Assembly: GCA_023230795.1 (NCBI GenBank)
Contig: JALNWR010000012.1
Coordinates: forward strand, 1 to 21,815
From: Candidatus Cloacimonadota bacterium
GTDB lineage: Bacteria > Cloacimonadota > Cloacimonadia > Cloacimonadales > Cloacimonadaceae
DNA: 21,815 nt
Direction: 5' to 3'
Shown here: piece after piece, positions 8,901-13,610 of the stretch
Numbering within the stretch: position 1 is the stretch's first letter
How the letters are laid out: the number at the start of each line of letters is the position of its first letter
Made by a program: the position numbers and the translations under genes
The notes under the pieces: model-generated
The model's database searches: none
The model's input: the letters and a program-made list of their open reading frames with translations, nothing else
Told to the model about the DNA's origin: nothing

Positions 8901-9404
8901 ATAGCGATCTGCAAAGAGATTCTTGTACCAGAGCACAGCCTCTTTGGCTTGCTGCTGCCGGCCGGCCAAAAGCAAAGAGGGAATCTCCCCTTTTACACAG
9001 GCGGAGAGGCAGATAAGGCCTTCGCTATGCTGCGCCAGCAGAGCTTTTGAGATGCGGGGCTTATAGTAGAAACCCTTGATATAAGATGCCGAGGATAGCT
9101 TCATCAGGTTCTTGTAACCCTGATAATTTTTCGCCAACAGCACGAGGTGGTAGCGGGTGTCATTTTTGCTGAAGTCAGATTCGATATCACCATTGATGAT
9201 ATAGGCTTCTATCCCTATAATAGGTTTGATTCCGGCTTTTTTGGCCGCATGATAAAAGTCTATCGCACCAAAGAGATTGCCATGATCCGTGATCGCCACG
9301 GCAGGCATATTCAGTTCTTTGGCCAGTTTTACCATGCGATCTACCCGACAGGCACCATCTAATAAACTGTATTGCGTATGATTGTGTAAATGTATAAAGG
9401 GCAT
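5964..9404 (-). CDS. dnaE: DNA polymerase III subunit alpha (DnaE)
   Basis: The 1146-residue protein is the replicative polymerase catalytic subunit and close to the usual DnaE1 length. The N-terminal PHP domain (about 1-210) begins HLHNHTQYSLLDG and keeps TDHG (40-43), GIEAY (64-68), SAC (134-136), QNHG (173-176) and TNDCHY (201-206). The polymerase core has GPGRGSAAGS (353-362) and the catalytic acidic pair in PDIDIDF (D395/D397/D399). A third Asp lies in MDILGLKTLT (D551). Helix-hairpin-helix sequence lies near 810-880, an OB fold (LALVGIVSSIS) at about 974-1050, and a C-terminal tail follows. There is no intein or frameshift. The ATG at 9404 is preceded by GGAG with good spacing. The two GWxTD genes follow with overlaps, so they probably share its transcript. 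Confidence 0.98.
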   Translation of the reverse strand: MPFIHLHNHTQYSLLDGACRVDRMVKLAKELNMPAVAITDHGNLFGAIDFYHAAKKAGIKPIIGIEAYIINGDIESDFSKNDTRYHLVLLAKNYQGYKNLMKLSSASYIKGFYYKPRISKALLAQHSEGLICLSACVKGEIPSLLLAGRQQQAKEAVLWYKNLFADRYYLEIQNHGLDMEKTAMPQIIALAKECEVPLVLTNDCHYLHQEDHEAHDILLCIQTGKLLNDPGRMRYNTTQLYFKTSEQMKEIFPEVPEAYENTLKIANSIDLELSYDEFLLPEVQTPPEFTDMGDYLKYLCYEAAQKKYPDLDETVQQRIEYELGVIKRMGFDGYFLVVKDIIDNARAQDVAVGPGRGSAAGSIIAYLLDITKIDPMKYGLLFERFLNPDRISMPDIDIDFCARDRGKVIDYIVQRYNRESVTQIITFGTLGAKSVIKDVARVLSVPASEANTITKTIPGVVKSLEDALKQFPEFARLINQNELYQSILKHSIVLEGLVRQTGIHAAGVVIAPGDLTEYVPLACSVQKEGEKVILVQYEGKWLDELKMLKMDILGLKTLTLIKKTIDLVKQSHDEDIDIDSIPLDDKKVFSLLGRGETDGVFQFESDGMRKYLIDLNPNRFEDLIAMVALYRPGPMQFIDSFIARKHGREKVKYDHPLVENTLKETYGVTVYQEQVMRISRELGGLSGGEADTLRKAMGKKKTSLMMKFQEKIIAGASQNQVPRATIDKIWQDWLKFAEYAFNKSHATCYALVAYQTAWLKAHYPVEFMAALLSLEDNPSDVPIKIEVCKDMGINIIPPNINRSDAEFSVHGRDVLFGLRAIKNLGEAAMRAIIEDREQNGIYRNIFEFCSRLDSSSVNKTVLESLIAAGAMDEMEGTRAQKWAVIEQALGLSSGDQRDRKRGQTSLFDLISDEDDADFFPPLPAVEDWSYLYQLDQEKAVLGFYMSGHPLFEYRALVRHLTNVNSKTGKNKNTDLALVGIVSSISRKKDSKGNPIAFVEMEDMTGRFEVPLFNRDFTKYIVNLQVGKVYLIMGNKSQYNGNDDGILRIMPSALIAFEDLPRMLKGRLKVNFKAGQIQKALLAEIASWVKRIPGKISLQLEVEDADLDKHLLEAKAGIFPDNAALAWLEEEGLEFTLDYNNNGEETI

Positions 9405-9429
9405 CTTTTACTCCATCTATCTCTTGCAG

Positions 9430-9460
9430 ATCATAATTAAAAACTGCAGATATATGTCAA
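9430..9460 (-). promoter_or_regulatory. Promoter of the dnaE operon
   Basis: Read on the minus strand, a perfect -35 TTGACA (9460-9455) and a -10 TATGAT (9435-9430, 5 of 6) are separated by 19 bases. The -10 ends 25 bases before the dnaE ATG. The spacer is longer than ideal, which limits confidence. Confidence 0.5.
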
Positions 9461-9700
9461 CTACAATTCCGCAAAATCCTGCCTTATTCCCGGCCCTGAT
9501 TTCCACAAAACCGCTGAACGATACAACCATAGCCATGCCTGAAAAAAGTCAGATAAAGTCTTTGAGTATTCCCCAAAATATGGAGTCACTATTTTGATAA
9601 TAAATTCAGTGCTATTATCTTAGCTTTCATCCATGCTTATGTGTTTCAGTTTATACCTTTAGCAGTTAAGATTCATGATCCCGGCTGAATATACTTCTAA

Positions 9701-9787
9701 TTCGAATCCCGGAACGCCATTTCAGATAGAAACCATAAGCCCCACAACAATTTGAGTCCTGTAGGAACGACAGTTCAGATAGCAAAC
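9701..9787 (+). repeat. Dispersed repeat, first pair (two units about 50 bases apart)
   Basis: Two related units begin near 9701 and 9751. The second reads TTTGAGTCC, a 4-base centre, GGAACGAC, then TTCAGATAGCAAAC. The first is more degenerate (TTCGAATCCCGGAACGCC, then ATTTCAGATAG). The core around TCC..GGA is a small inverted repeat. The same unit recurs at 10156 and 10209. Short elements of the form GAGTCCC-N-GGGACG occur in many copies in some FCB and cyanobacterial genomes; that these belong to such a family is an inference. Confidence 0.65.
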
Positions 9788-9889
9788 CACGAAATACCAT
9801 TTCTGAAGTTTTGGAGTTTTAAGGTTTTCAGGTTTTCAGCCAAGCTGCCTGGGACGCTGAACTCCGATTCGGCTACGCAGCTTTGAAGC

Positions 9890-9982
9890 TTTGGAGTGTA
9901 ACCCAGCCGAATTTTGGAGTTTAAACCAGCTCCTCTAACTTTATACTTTACCACATATTATGGCGCTGGGTTAGACTTCAAA
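9890..9982. repeat. 18-base imperfect inverted repeat with 57-base loop
   Basis: TTTGGAGTGTAACCCAGC (9890-9907) is complementary to GCTGGGTTAGACTTCAAA (9965-9982). Sixteen of 18 positions are Watson-Crick, one is G-T and one is a G-G mismatch. The left arm overlaps one of three direct copies of GAAGYTTTGGAGT-like sequence (about 9805, 9885 and 9910). It could fold as a long stem in RNA from either strand, or mark the ends of a small inserted element. Confidence 0.6.
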
Positions 9983-10096
9983 ATTCATCAAGCCGGTCTA
10001 GGCTTCAACGCTTGACCAAGACGGTGTGACATGCTTCAACGCTTGACCAAGCCGGTATGAACATGATTCAACTCTCAATGAAGTCCAAGCCGGCGC
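9974..10096 (+). repeat. Degenerate tandem repeat, four units of 28-32 bases
   Basis: The units begin at 9974, 10002, 10033 and 10065. Units 2 and 3 share the exact 19-base GCTTCAACGCTTGACCAAG at 31-base spacing. All four have the pattern TTCAA, 8-12 variable bases, then AAG(C/A)CGG. An inverted copy of the shared words (AGCCGGCTTGAACT) lies at 10127-10140. The part between the conserved words is too short and too similar for CRISPR spacers. Confidence 0.6.
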
Positions 10097-10155
10097 AAAG
10101 ATTGGAGCATATACCGAAGCTGGAAGAGCCGGCTTGAACTCCATTCGCACAATCC

Positions 10156-10246
10156 CCTGAGTCCCATAGGGACGCCATTTCAGATAGCAAACGATAGCTA
10201 CACAATGCTTTGAGTCCCATCAAGACGATATTTTAGATAGCAAACT
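10156..10246 (+). repeat. Dispersed repeat, second pair (two units 53 bases apart)
   Basis: Units begin at 10156 (CCTGAGTCCCATAGGGACG, then CCATTTCAGATAGCAAAC) and 10209 (TTTGAGTCCCATCAAGACG, then ATATTTTAGATAGCAAAC). They match the pair at 9701-9787, including part of the spacer (ACACAATGC against CACAACAAT). The second unit ends three bases before the -35 of the next gene's promoter. Confidence 0.7.
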
Positions 10247-10248
10247 GC

Positions 10249-10276
10249 TTGACAGCATAACTAATGCGTTTATCTT
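10249..10276 (+). promoter_or_regulatory. Candidate promoter for the two membrane-protein genes
   Basis: A perfect -35 TTGACA (10249-10254) is followed after 16 bases by TATCTT (10271-10276). The second element is only 4 of 6 to sigma-70 consensus; the pair also fits a TTG-N19-TAnnTTG layout. A second AT-rich hexamer, TATAAA, lies at 10283-10288. Confidence 0.4.
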
Positions 10277-10305
10277 GCCCCGTATAAAAACTAAAGGATA
10301 CAGAT

Positions 10306-10947
10306 ATGATTTACGAAGACGATCAATATCCAGATTACAGCTCATGTGAAGACCATGATCTTAAGGTGCTCTTTGAGCAAGCCGAGACTGATAGCGAAGC
10401 CTACAACGCTATCATGGAAGAGCTGACCCAGCGTGGCTATGACTTCGAGCCGGAATCCGCCCCTATGGCTCCTTTATCTCAGATCGACAAAAAATGCAGT
10501 AAAATGCGGTGGTGGAATCTTATTGCTATCATCATCAGTACCGCTCTGGCTATCTTCTATTTGCGCATTCATGAGAATTTCTATCAAGTTCAAGCTTCCA
10601 CCGTCATCATGATATACGGAGCCTTGGCTTTGATCATCTCCATGATTTATCTGGGAAGCGGCGTGCGCACCATTACTGCGCTCAGAGATAGTAAGTTTCT
10701 GGTACCGATAGTGCCGGCTCTTGAATATTGGTTTTTTACCATATTGTGGTTTCTCGTAGCTGCCTATGAACTGTATTCATCAGTCCGGGCTTTGATCTAT
10801 TTCCTGCAAAATGAAGCCGGCTTAGCCTTTTCCTTATACGGCATACTGCCTTCGCTGGCCATGGGCGCTTTTGCCTTATTCATGGCTCTTGCCTTCCTTT
10901 ATATAGCTCTGGACTTGCAAAGCGCTAAAAGGGTGAATCATGAATAG
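10306..10947 (+). CDS. Hypothetical four-helix membrane protein
   Basis: I do not recognise this 213-residue protein. Residues 1-65 are hydrophilic and acidic, with several Asp/Glu clusters (EDDQYPD, SCEDHD), and are predicted cytoplasmic. Four membrane segments follow at about 69-86, 98-117, 140-165 and 177-202, and the C-terminus is short and basic. AAAGGA (10293-10298) is 7 bases before the ATG, supporting the start. The stop overlaps the start of the DUF975-type gene by 8 bases, so the two are translated together and probably act in the same process. A small membrane stress or quality-control role is possible, but nothing in the sequence shows it. Confidence 0.8.
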   Translation: MIYEDDQYPDYSSCEDHDLKVLFEQAETDSEAYNAIMEELTQRGYDFEPESAPMAPLSQIDKKCSKMRWWNLIAIIISTALAIFYLRIHENFYQVQASTVIMIYGALALIISMIYLGSGVRTITALRDSKFLVPIVPALEYWFFTILWFLVAAYELYSSVRALIYFLQNEAGLAFSLYGILPSLAMGAFALFMALAFLYIALDLQSAKRVNHE

Positions 10948-11521
10948 CGCTCAAATCCGTGCTGAAGCTCGCAGATTGATGGGCCTGCAAATGGGAATGC
11001 TCATTCTCGTGCTGCTCATATACAGCGTCATGATGTCTGCCGCCAGCTCTATTCTGAATATTGGGTCTTTATTGATCTATGGCCCGCTGTCTTTAGGCCT
11101 GGCAAAGGTCTTGCTCAGCGTATTGAAAGAAGAGAAGATCGATGTGGAAATGCTCTTTTCCGGTTTTCAGGATTTTTCACGCAGCCTTGTCGCAGGACTG
11201 CTGATCGGGATATACGTCCTGCTCTGGAGTCTGCTGCTTATCGTACCTGGCATCATCGCCGCTTTCTCATATAGCATGACTTTCTTTATCATGGAAGAAA
11301 ATCCTCAGCTTTCTGCCCAGGAAGCTATCGAGGCCAGCAAACACATGATCTACGGTCATAAATGGAGACTTTTTGACCTGTGGCTTAGCTTCATCGGCTG
11401 GTTTATCCTGTGCTTGTTCAGTTTCGGGGTCGCGCTTATTTATGTGGCTCCTTATTTCCATACCGCCCTTGCCGTCTTTTATGCTGATCTGAAACAAGCT
11501 CAGCTTAATCCCGCTTTGTAA
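10940..11521 (+). CDS. DUF975-family integral membrane protein
   Basis: The 193-residue protein resembles DUF975. It begins with a short amphipathic N-terminus (IRAEARRLMG) and a first helix at about 17-34, followed by a Gly-rich loop with PLSLGLAKVLL (49-59). Helices near 82-101 lead into IVPGIIAAFSYSM (101-113). The family-like cytoplasmic motif EAIEASKHMIYGHKWRLF covers 128-145, then FIGW (151-154) opens the last helices and PYF (171-173) lies near the end. Family members are uncharacterised membrane proteins. The ATG lies inside the last codons of the upstream gene, with AAAAGGG as a likely ribosome-binding site. The assignment rests on motif recall without an alignment. Confidence 0.8.
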   Translation: MNSAQIRAEARRLMGLQMGMLILVLLIYSVMMSAASSILNIGSLLIYGPLSLGLAKVLLSVLKEEKIDVEMLFSGFQDFSRSLVAGLLIGIYVLLWSLLLIVPGIIAAFSYSMTFFIMEENPQLSAQEAIEASKHMIYGHKWRLFDLWLSFIGWFILCLFSFGVALIYVAPYFHTALAVFYADLKQAQLNPAL

Positions 11522-11602
11522 GCCATGCTATGAGCATGTTAGACTGTGAGATAAAGCAGCATGAACCAAAACGGCGAACCCGTCTTTTCGCCTGAGCCCT
11601 GG

Positions 11603-11682
11603 ACTTGATTTTAACTTGTTTTTGACTCGAGATGACTCGAGGGCTCGAGTGGACTCGAGTCGAAACCGAATTAAAATCAGGT
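11603..11682. repeat. Long imperfect palindrome with four CTCGAG sites
   Basis: CTCGAG occurs at 11626-11631, 11636-11641, 11644-11649 and 11654-11659. These are symmetric about 11642/11643. The symmetry extends outward: the arms 11606-11642 and 11643-11679 pair without any insertion or deletion at 29 of 37 positions by Watson-Crick rules, with 3 more G-T pairs. TGATTTTAA at the outer left matches TTAAAATCA at the outer right. No loop is required for a DNA cruciform, and RNA from either strand could form a stem of about 37 bases. No T tract follows, so it is not a classical terminator, though its place between convergent genes would suit a bidirectional one. Confidence 0.75.
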
Positions 11683-11746
11683 TAAACTATAAAGCGCAGA
11701 CACTGCTGTCAGAGTGTGAATTCTTCGCTACAGAATCTAATCTACG

Positions 11747-11762
11747 GATCAATCGATTGATC
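11747..11762. repeat. Perfect 16-base palindrome
   Basis: GATCAATCGATTGATC reads identically on both strands. It lies 85 bases before the 3' end of yraN (in + coordinates) and next to T-rich sequence. It could be a dimeric-protein binding site or part of a terminator; neither is shown. Confidence 0.5.
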
Positions 11763-11846
11763 TATCAAAAGCTGTTTTTATTGTTTTATTTTCAAGAATT
11801 TTATTTATGGCCCTTATGTCTGAGGAGCCAAAGACAAGAACATAGG

Positions 11847-12233
11847 CTAATCCTCGAATACCGGGAGAAATGCGTCGCTGAAATGTTTGATGCTAAACGT
11901 GTCATCCCGTCTGTTGTTGAGAACTACAATGACGTCAAAGCGTGTATTGTATTTGTCAAACTGCGGATTCTGCTTACAATATAATTGTGCAACTCTGCTG
12001 ATATGGATTTGTTTTCGATGGTTCACATTGGCGATAGCGCTATTGATAGAGTGATAGGATCGTGTCTTAACCTCAACAAAAACGAGCTGTTGATCTTTTT
12101 CCACAATCAGGTCTATCTCGCCTTGTTGAACCCGAAAGTTCCTGTAAATTACCTCATAGCCACTGCTTACAAGATAGTTTGCAGCTAAGTTTTCTCCTAA
12201 TCGAGCTAATTCTTGTTTTGTTCTTTTAATCAT
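11847..12233 (-). CDS. yraN: YraN/UPF0102-family nuclease-fold protein
   Basis: The 128-residue protein matches the UPF0102 pattern: LGENLAANYL (E14), a GY-x-(V/I)-x-x-x-NFR segment, GEIDLI with D41, and FVEVKTR with E54 and K56. It ends with a RFDVI strand. This is the restriction-endonuclease-like PD-(D/E)xK arrangement, with D41, E54 and K56 as the likely metal site. Its length is usual for the family. The cellular role is not established; the fold suggests action on DNA or RNA. No Shine-Dalgarno is visible before the ATG at 12233, but no other start fits the N-terminal motif. It is a single gene, convergent with the DUF975-type pair and divergent from the outer-membrane gene. Confidence 0.93.
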   Translation of the reverse strand: MIKRTKQELARLGENLAANYLVSSGYEVIYRNFRVQQGEIDLIVEKDQQLVFVEVKTRSYHSINSAIANVNHRKQIHISRVAQLYCKQNPQFDKYNTRFDVIVVLNNRRDDTFSIKHFSDAFLPVFED

Positions 12234-12248
12234 GAGGCAAGAAAAAGC

Positions 12249-12276
12249 TTGACGAATTGTTTGTCAATGATATTTA
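12249..12276 (+). promoter_or_regulatory. Candidate promoter for the outer-membrane/TPR/motor genes
   Basis: TTGACG (12249-12254) and TATTTA (12271-12276) are separated by 16 bases, the same spacing as in the candidate at 10249. The -35 is part of a small inverted repeat: TTGAC (12249-12253) and GTCAA (12263-12267). The -10 match is weak. Confidence 0.35.
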
Positions 12277-12309
12277 TGGAATCATGAATATGAAGAATCA
12301 CCGAAAGGT

Positions 12310-12316
12310 GGAGGGA
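12310..12316 (+). promoter_or_regulatory. Ribosome-binding site that fixes the start at 12320
   Basis: GGAGGGA lies 3 bases before ATG 12320, which begins a clear signal peptide (MKKVILSVIVVV). The frame is open back to an ATG at 12257, but that extension is hydrophilic, has no ribosome-binding site and contains the candidate -10 region. Confidence 0.75.
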
Positions 12317-12319
12317 AGT

Positions 12320-13465
12320 ATGAAAAAAGTTATTTTAAGTGTAATCGTTGTAGTGGCGATGTTCGGACTGCTGGAAGCTGCGCCTTTCCAGACTCTGGGC
12401 ATGCTACGTACCCCGGATGCGTATGTTTTACCACATATGGCTGCCGAATTTATGTTAGTTGGATACTACAGAGATGTAGCCAAGCCGGTTGAAATAGACG
12501 GTTTTGCGCCGTATATGATGGCGGGAGTCGGTATTTTGGACCGGGTGGAACTTGGCCTGTTTATCGGTGATAAGATCGAAGATGAGCCATTGGTGTATTT
12601 TTTGAATGTAAAAGCAAAGATTTTACAGGAGACCCCGCGTCTGCCGCAATTGTCTGTAGGTATAGACAACATCCTGTCTCCTGTGGGCGAAACCAGTGTA
12701 AGGGAGCTGAATCCTGGAGATGATTATTACGCTCATCCCGATAAAGCTTCTTATGAGCATTTTTCTCCCTATGTTGTAGCCTCCAAACAGGCTGTGGTCC
12801 TGGGCATGCCCTGGATGTTTAATCTGGGTTTAGGTGCTCACCGCTTCACCGGACAAGCCAGCCGGGCTCGTATCTTTAATGGATTGTTTACTTCTGCCGA
12901 GATGTCGCCTTTCCGCAATTTTGCGATTCAGGGAGAATTTGACGGGCATGAAATTAATGCCGGGATCAAATACACTTGGAAGAATTGGGGTTTCAGAGTA
13001 GGCGCACAAGCTCTGGAAGACCTTACCAAGGACAACGGATATGAAGACAACCTCAGAGTCGCCTTTGGCCTCTCTTATGTAATGGATAAGTATGCCGAAG
13101 CAAAGCGTCGCCCAGACATTGGTCTATACGCCAGAGATGAGCACATGGAAGACCCTTACATAGTAGATTTGGGAACTGTACCTGATGAAGATGGTGTGGT
13201 AATTCCACCCAGCGACACCAGCTATCCGGAATCTGAAGTAGTGGTAATTCCTCCTGCTGGAGGCGTAAGCACCACTCCCAGCACGACCATTGAGACTCCT
13301 GGCCAGACTGGAAGCGGAATCAGCACTTCTCAAGCCCAGCTCTCTCCTGAAGTCAGAGACCTCCTGGAAGAGCTTCGTGTGCTTAGAACTGAACGTGAAA
13401 AAGCCCAGAAATCTCTCGAAGAACTGCGAGCCTGGATCGAACAGCTTAAAAGTGAGAAGAACTAA
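12320..13465 (+). CDS. Predicted outer-membrane beta-barrel protein with C-terminal coiled coil
   Basis: The protein has 382 residues from the chosen start. Residues 1-20 are a signal peptide (cleavage around LLEA-AP). About 22-255 form beta-hairpin-like strands with Gly and aromatic residues; the opening QTLGMLRTPDAYVLP resembles the start of YjbH-like outer-membrane proteins, a loose similarity only. About 272-335 are a Pro/Thr/Ser-rich linker (VVIPPSDTS, VVVIPPAGG, TTPSTT). About 338-382 are a charged heptad-like helix (LEELRVLRTEREKAQKSLEE) ending the protein. A barrel followed by a linker and coiled coil suggests a periplasmic extension that could meet the cell wall or partner proteins. 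It precedes the giant TPR gene by 145 bases and may belong to the same transcript. Confidence 0.85.
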   Translation: MKKVILSVIVVVAMFGLLEAAPFQTLGMLRTPDAYVLPHMAAEFMLVGYYRDVAKPVEIDGFAPYMMAGVGILDRVELGLFIGDKIEDEPLVYFLNVKAKILQETPRLPQLSVGIDNILSPVGETSVRELNPGDDYYAHPDKASYEHFSPYVVASKQAVVLGMPWMFNLGLGAHRFTGQASRARIFNGLFTSAEMSPFRNFAIQGEFDGHEINAGIKYTWKNWGFRVGAQALEDLTKDNGYEDNLRVAFGLSYVMDKYAEAKRRPDIGLYARDEHMEDPYIVDLGTVPDEDGVVIPPSDTSYPESEVVVIPPAGGVSTTPSTTIETPGQTGSGISTSQAQLSPEVRDLLEELRVLRTEREKAQKSLEELRAWIEQLKSEKN

Positions 13466-13518
13466 GACCTAAGTAATTTAGCTGTGAATATAGGAACCAT
13501 ACTTCCTAATTTGATTAT

Positions 13519-13556
13519 GTAGTAAGCCAGGATGCACGGGCATCCTGGTAGCCTAC
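13519..13556 (+). terminator. Strong hairpin without T tract between the outer-membrane and TPR genes
   Basis: CCAGGATGC (13527-13535) pairs perfectly with GCATCCTGG (13540-13548) around the loop ACGG. An outer GTAG/CTAC stem (13519-13522 with 13553-13556) is in the same register across a 4x4 internal loop. AATAAATGAG follows, so intrinsic termination would be inefficient. A weaker TAGGAA/TTCCTA hairpin lies at 13491-13508. It may limit read-through, protect the 3' end of the upstream mRNA, or set different levels for the barrel protein and the motor genes. Confidence 0.55.
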
Positions 13557-13610
13557 TAATAAATGAGATAATGACTAACCAACTGAATAGAGTCTAAAGT
13601 GAGCGGGGTT

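Larger units (their letters stand above)
9405..10305. other. Gene-free, repeat-rich region of about 900 bases
   Basis: No ORF with plausible composition or a ribosome-binding site is seen on either strand. The first 300 bases are AT-rich and hold the dnaE promoter but nothing else recognisable. From 9701 to 10246 the sequence is a mosaic: two pairs of a roughly 50-base repeat at the ends, and between them short direct repeats around GAAGYTTTGGAGT, an 18-base inverted repeat and a tandem array. The individual parts are listed separately. It may be the debris of a non-autonomous mobile element or a structured non-coding region. Confidence 0.6.
11522..11846. other. Convergent intergenic region with palindromes, 325 bases
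   Basis: This lies between the 3' ends of the DUF975-type gene and yraN. It contains a weak hairpin GGCGAA/TTCGCC (about 11573-11592) without a T tract, the long CTCGAG palindrome at 11603-11682, a 16-base palindrome at 11747-11762, and an AT-rich stretch (about 11767-11805). No supported gene was found. One frame across the palindrome is open, but it reads antisense into yraN and has no protein-like character. Confidence 0.55.

Noticed and set aside
9382..9597. Small plus-strand gene over the 5' end of dnaE
   Set aside because: It overlaps the dnaE start and promoter, lacks a ribosome-binding site and has no protein-like features.
9974..10096. Possible CRISPR array
   Set aside because: The unit is 28-32 bases in total, leaving no spacer of normal length. 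The middles are similar to each other, and no cas gene is near.
11616..11984. 122-residue plus-strand open frame across the palindrome
   Set aside because: It begins inside the palindrome, runs antisense into yraN, has no ribosome-binding site and reads as random sequence.
12257..12319. Upstream start for the outer-membrane barrel gene
   Set aside because: The signal peptide and the GGAGGGA site both point to ATG 12320, and the candidate -10 element lies inside the extension.
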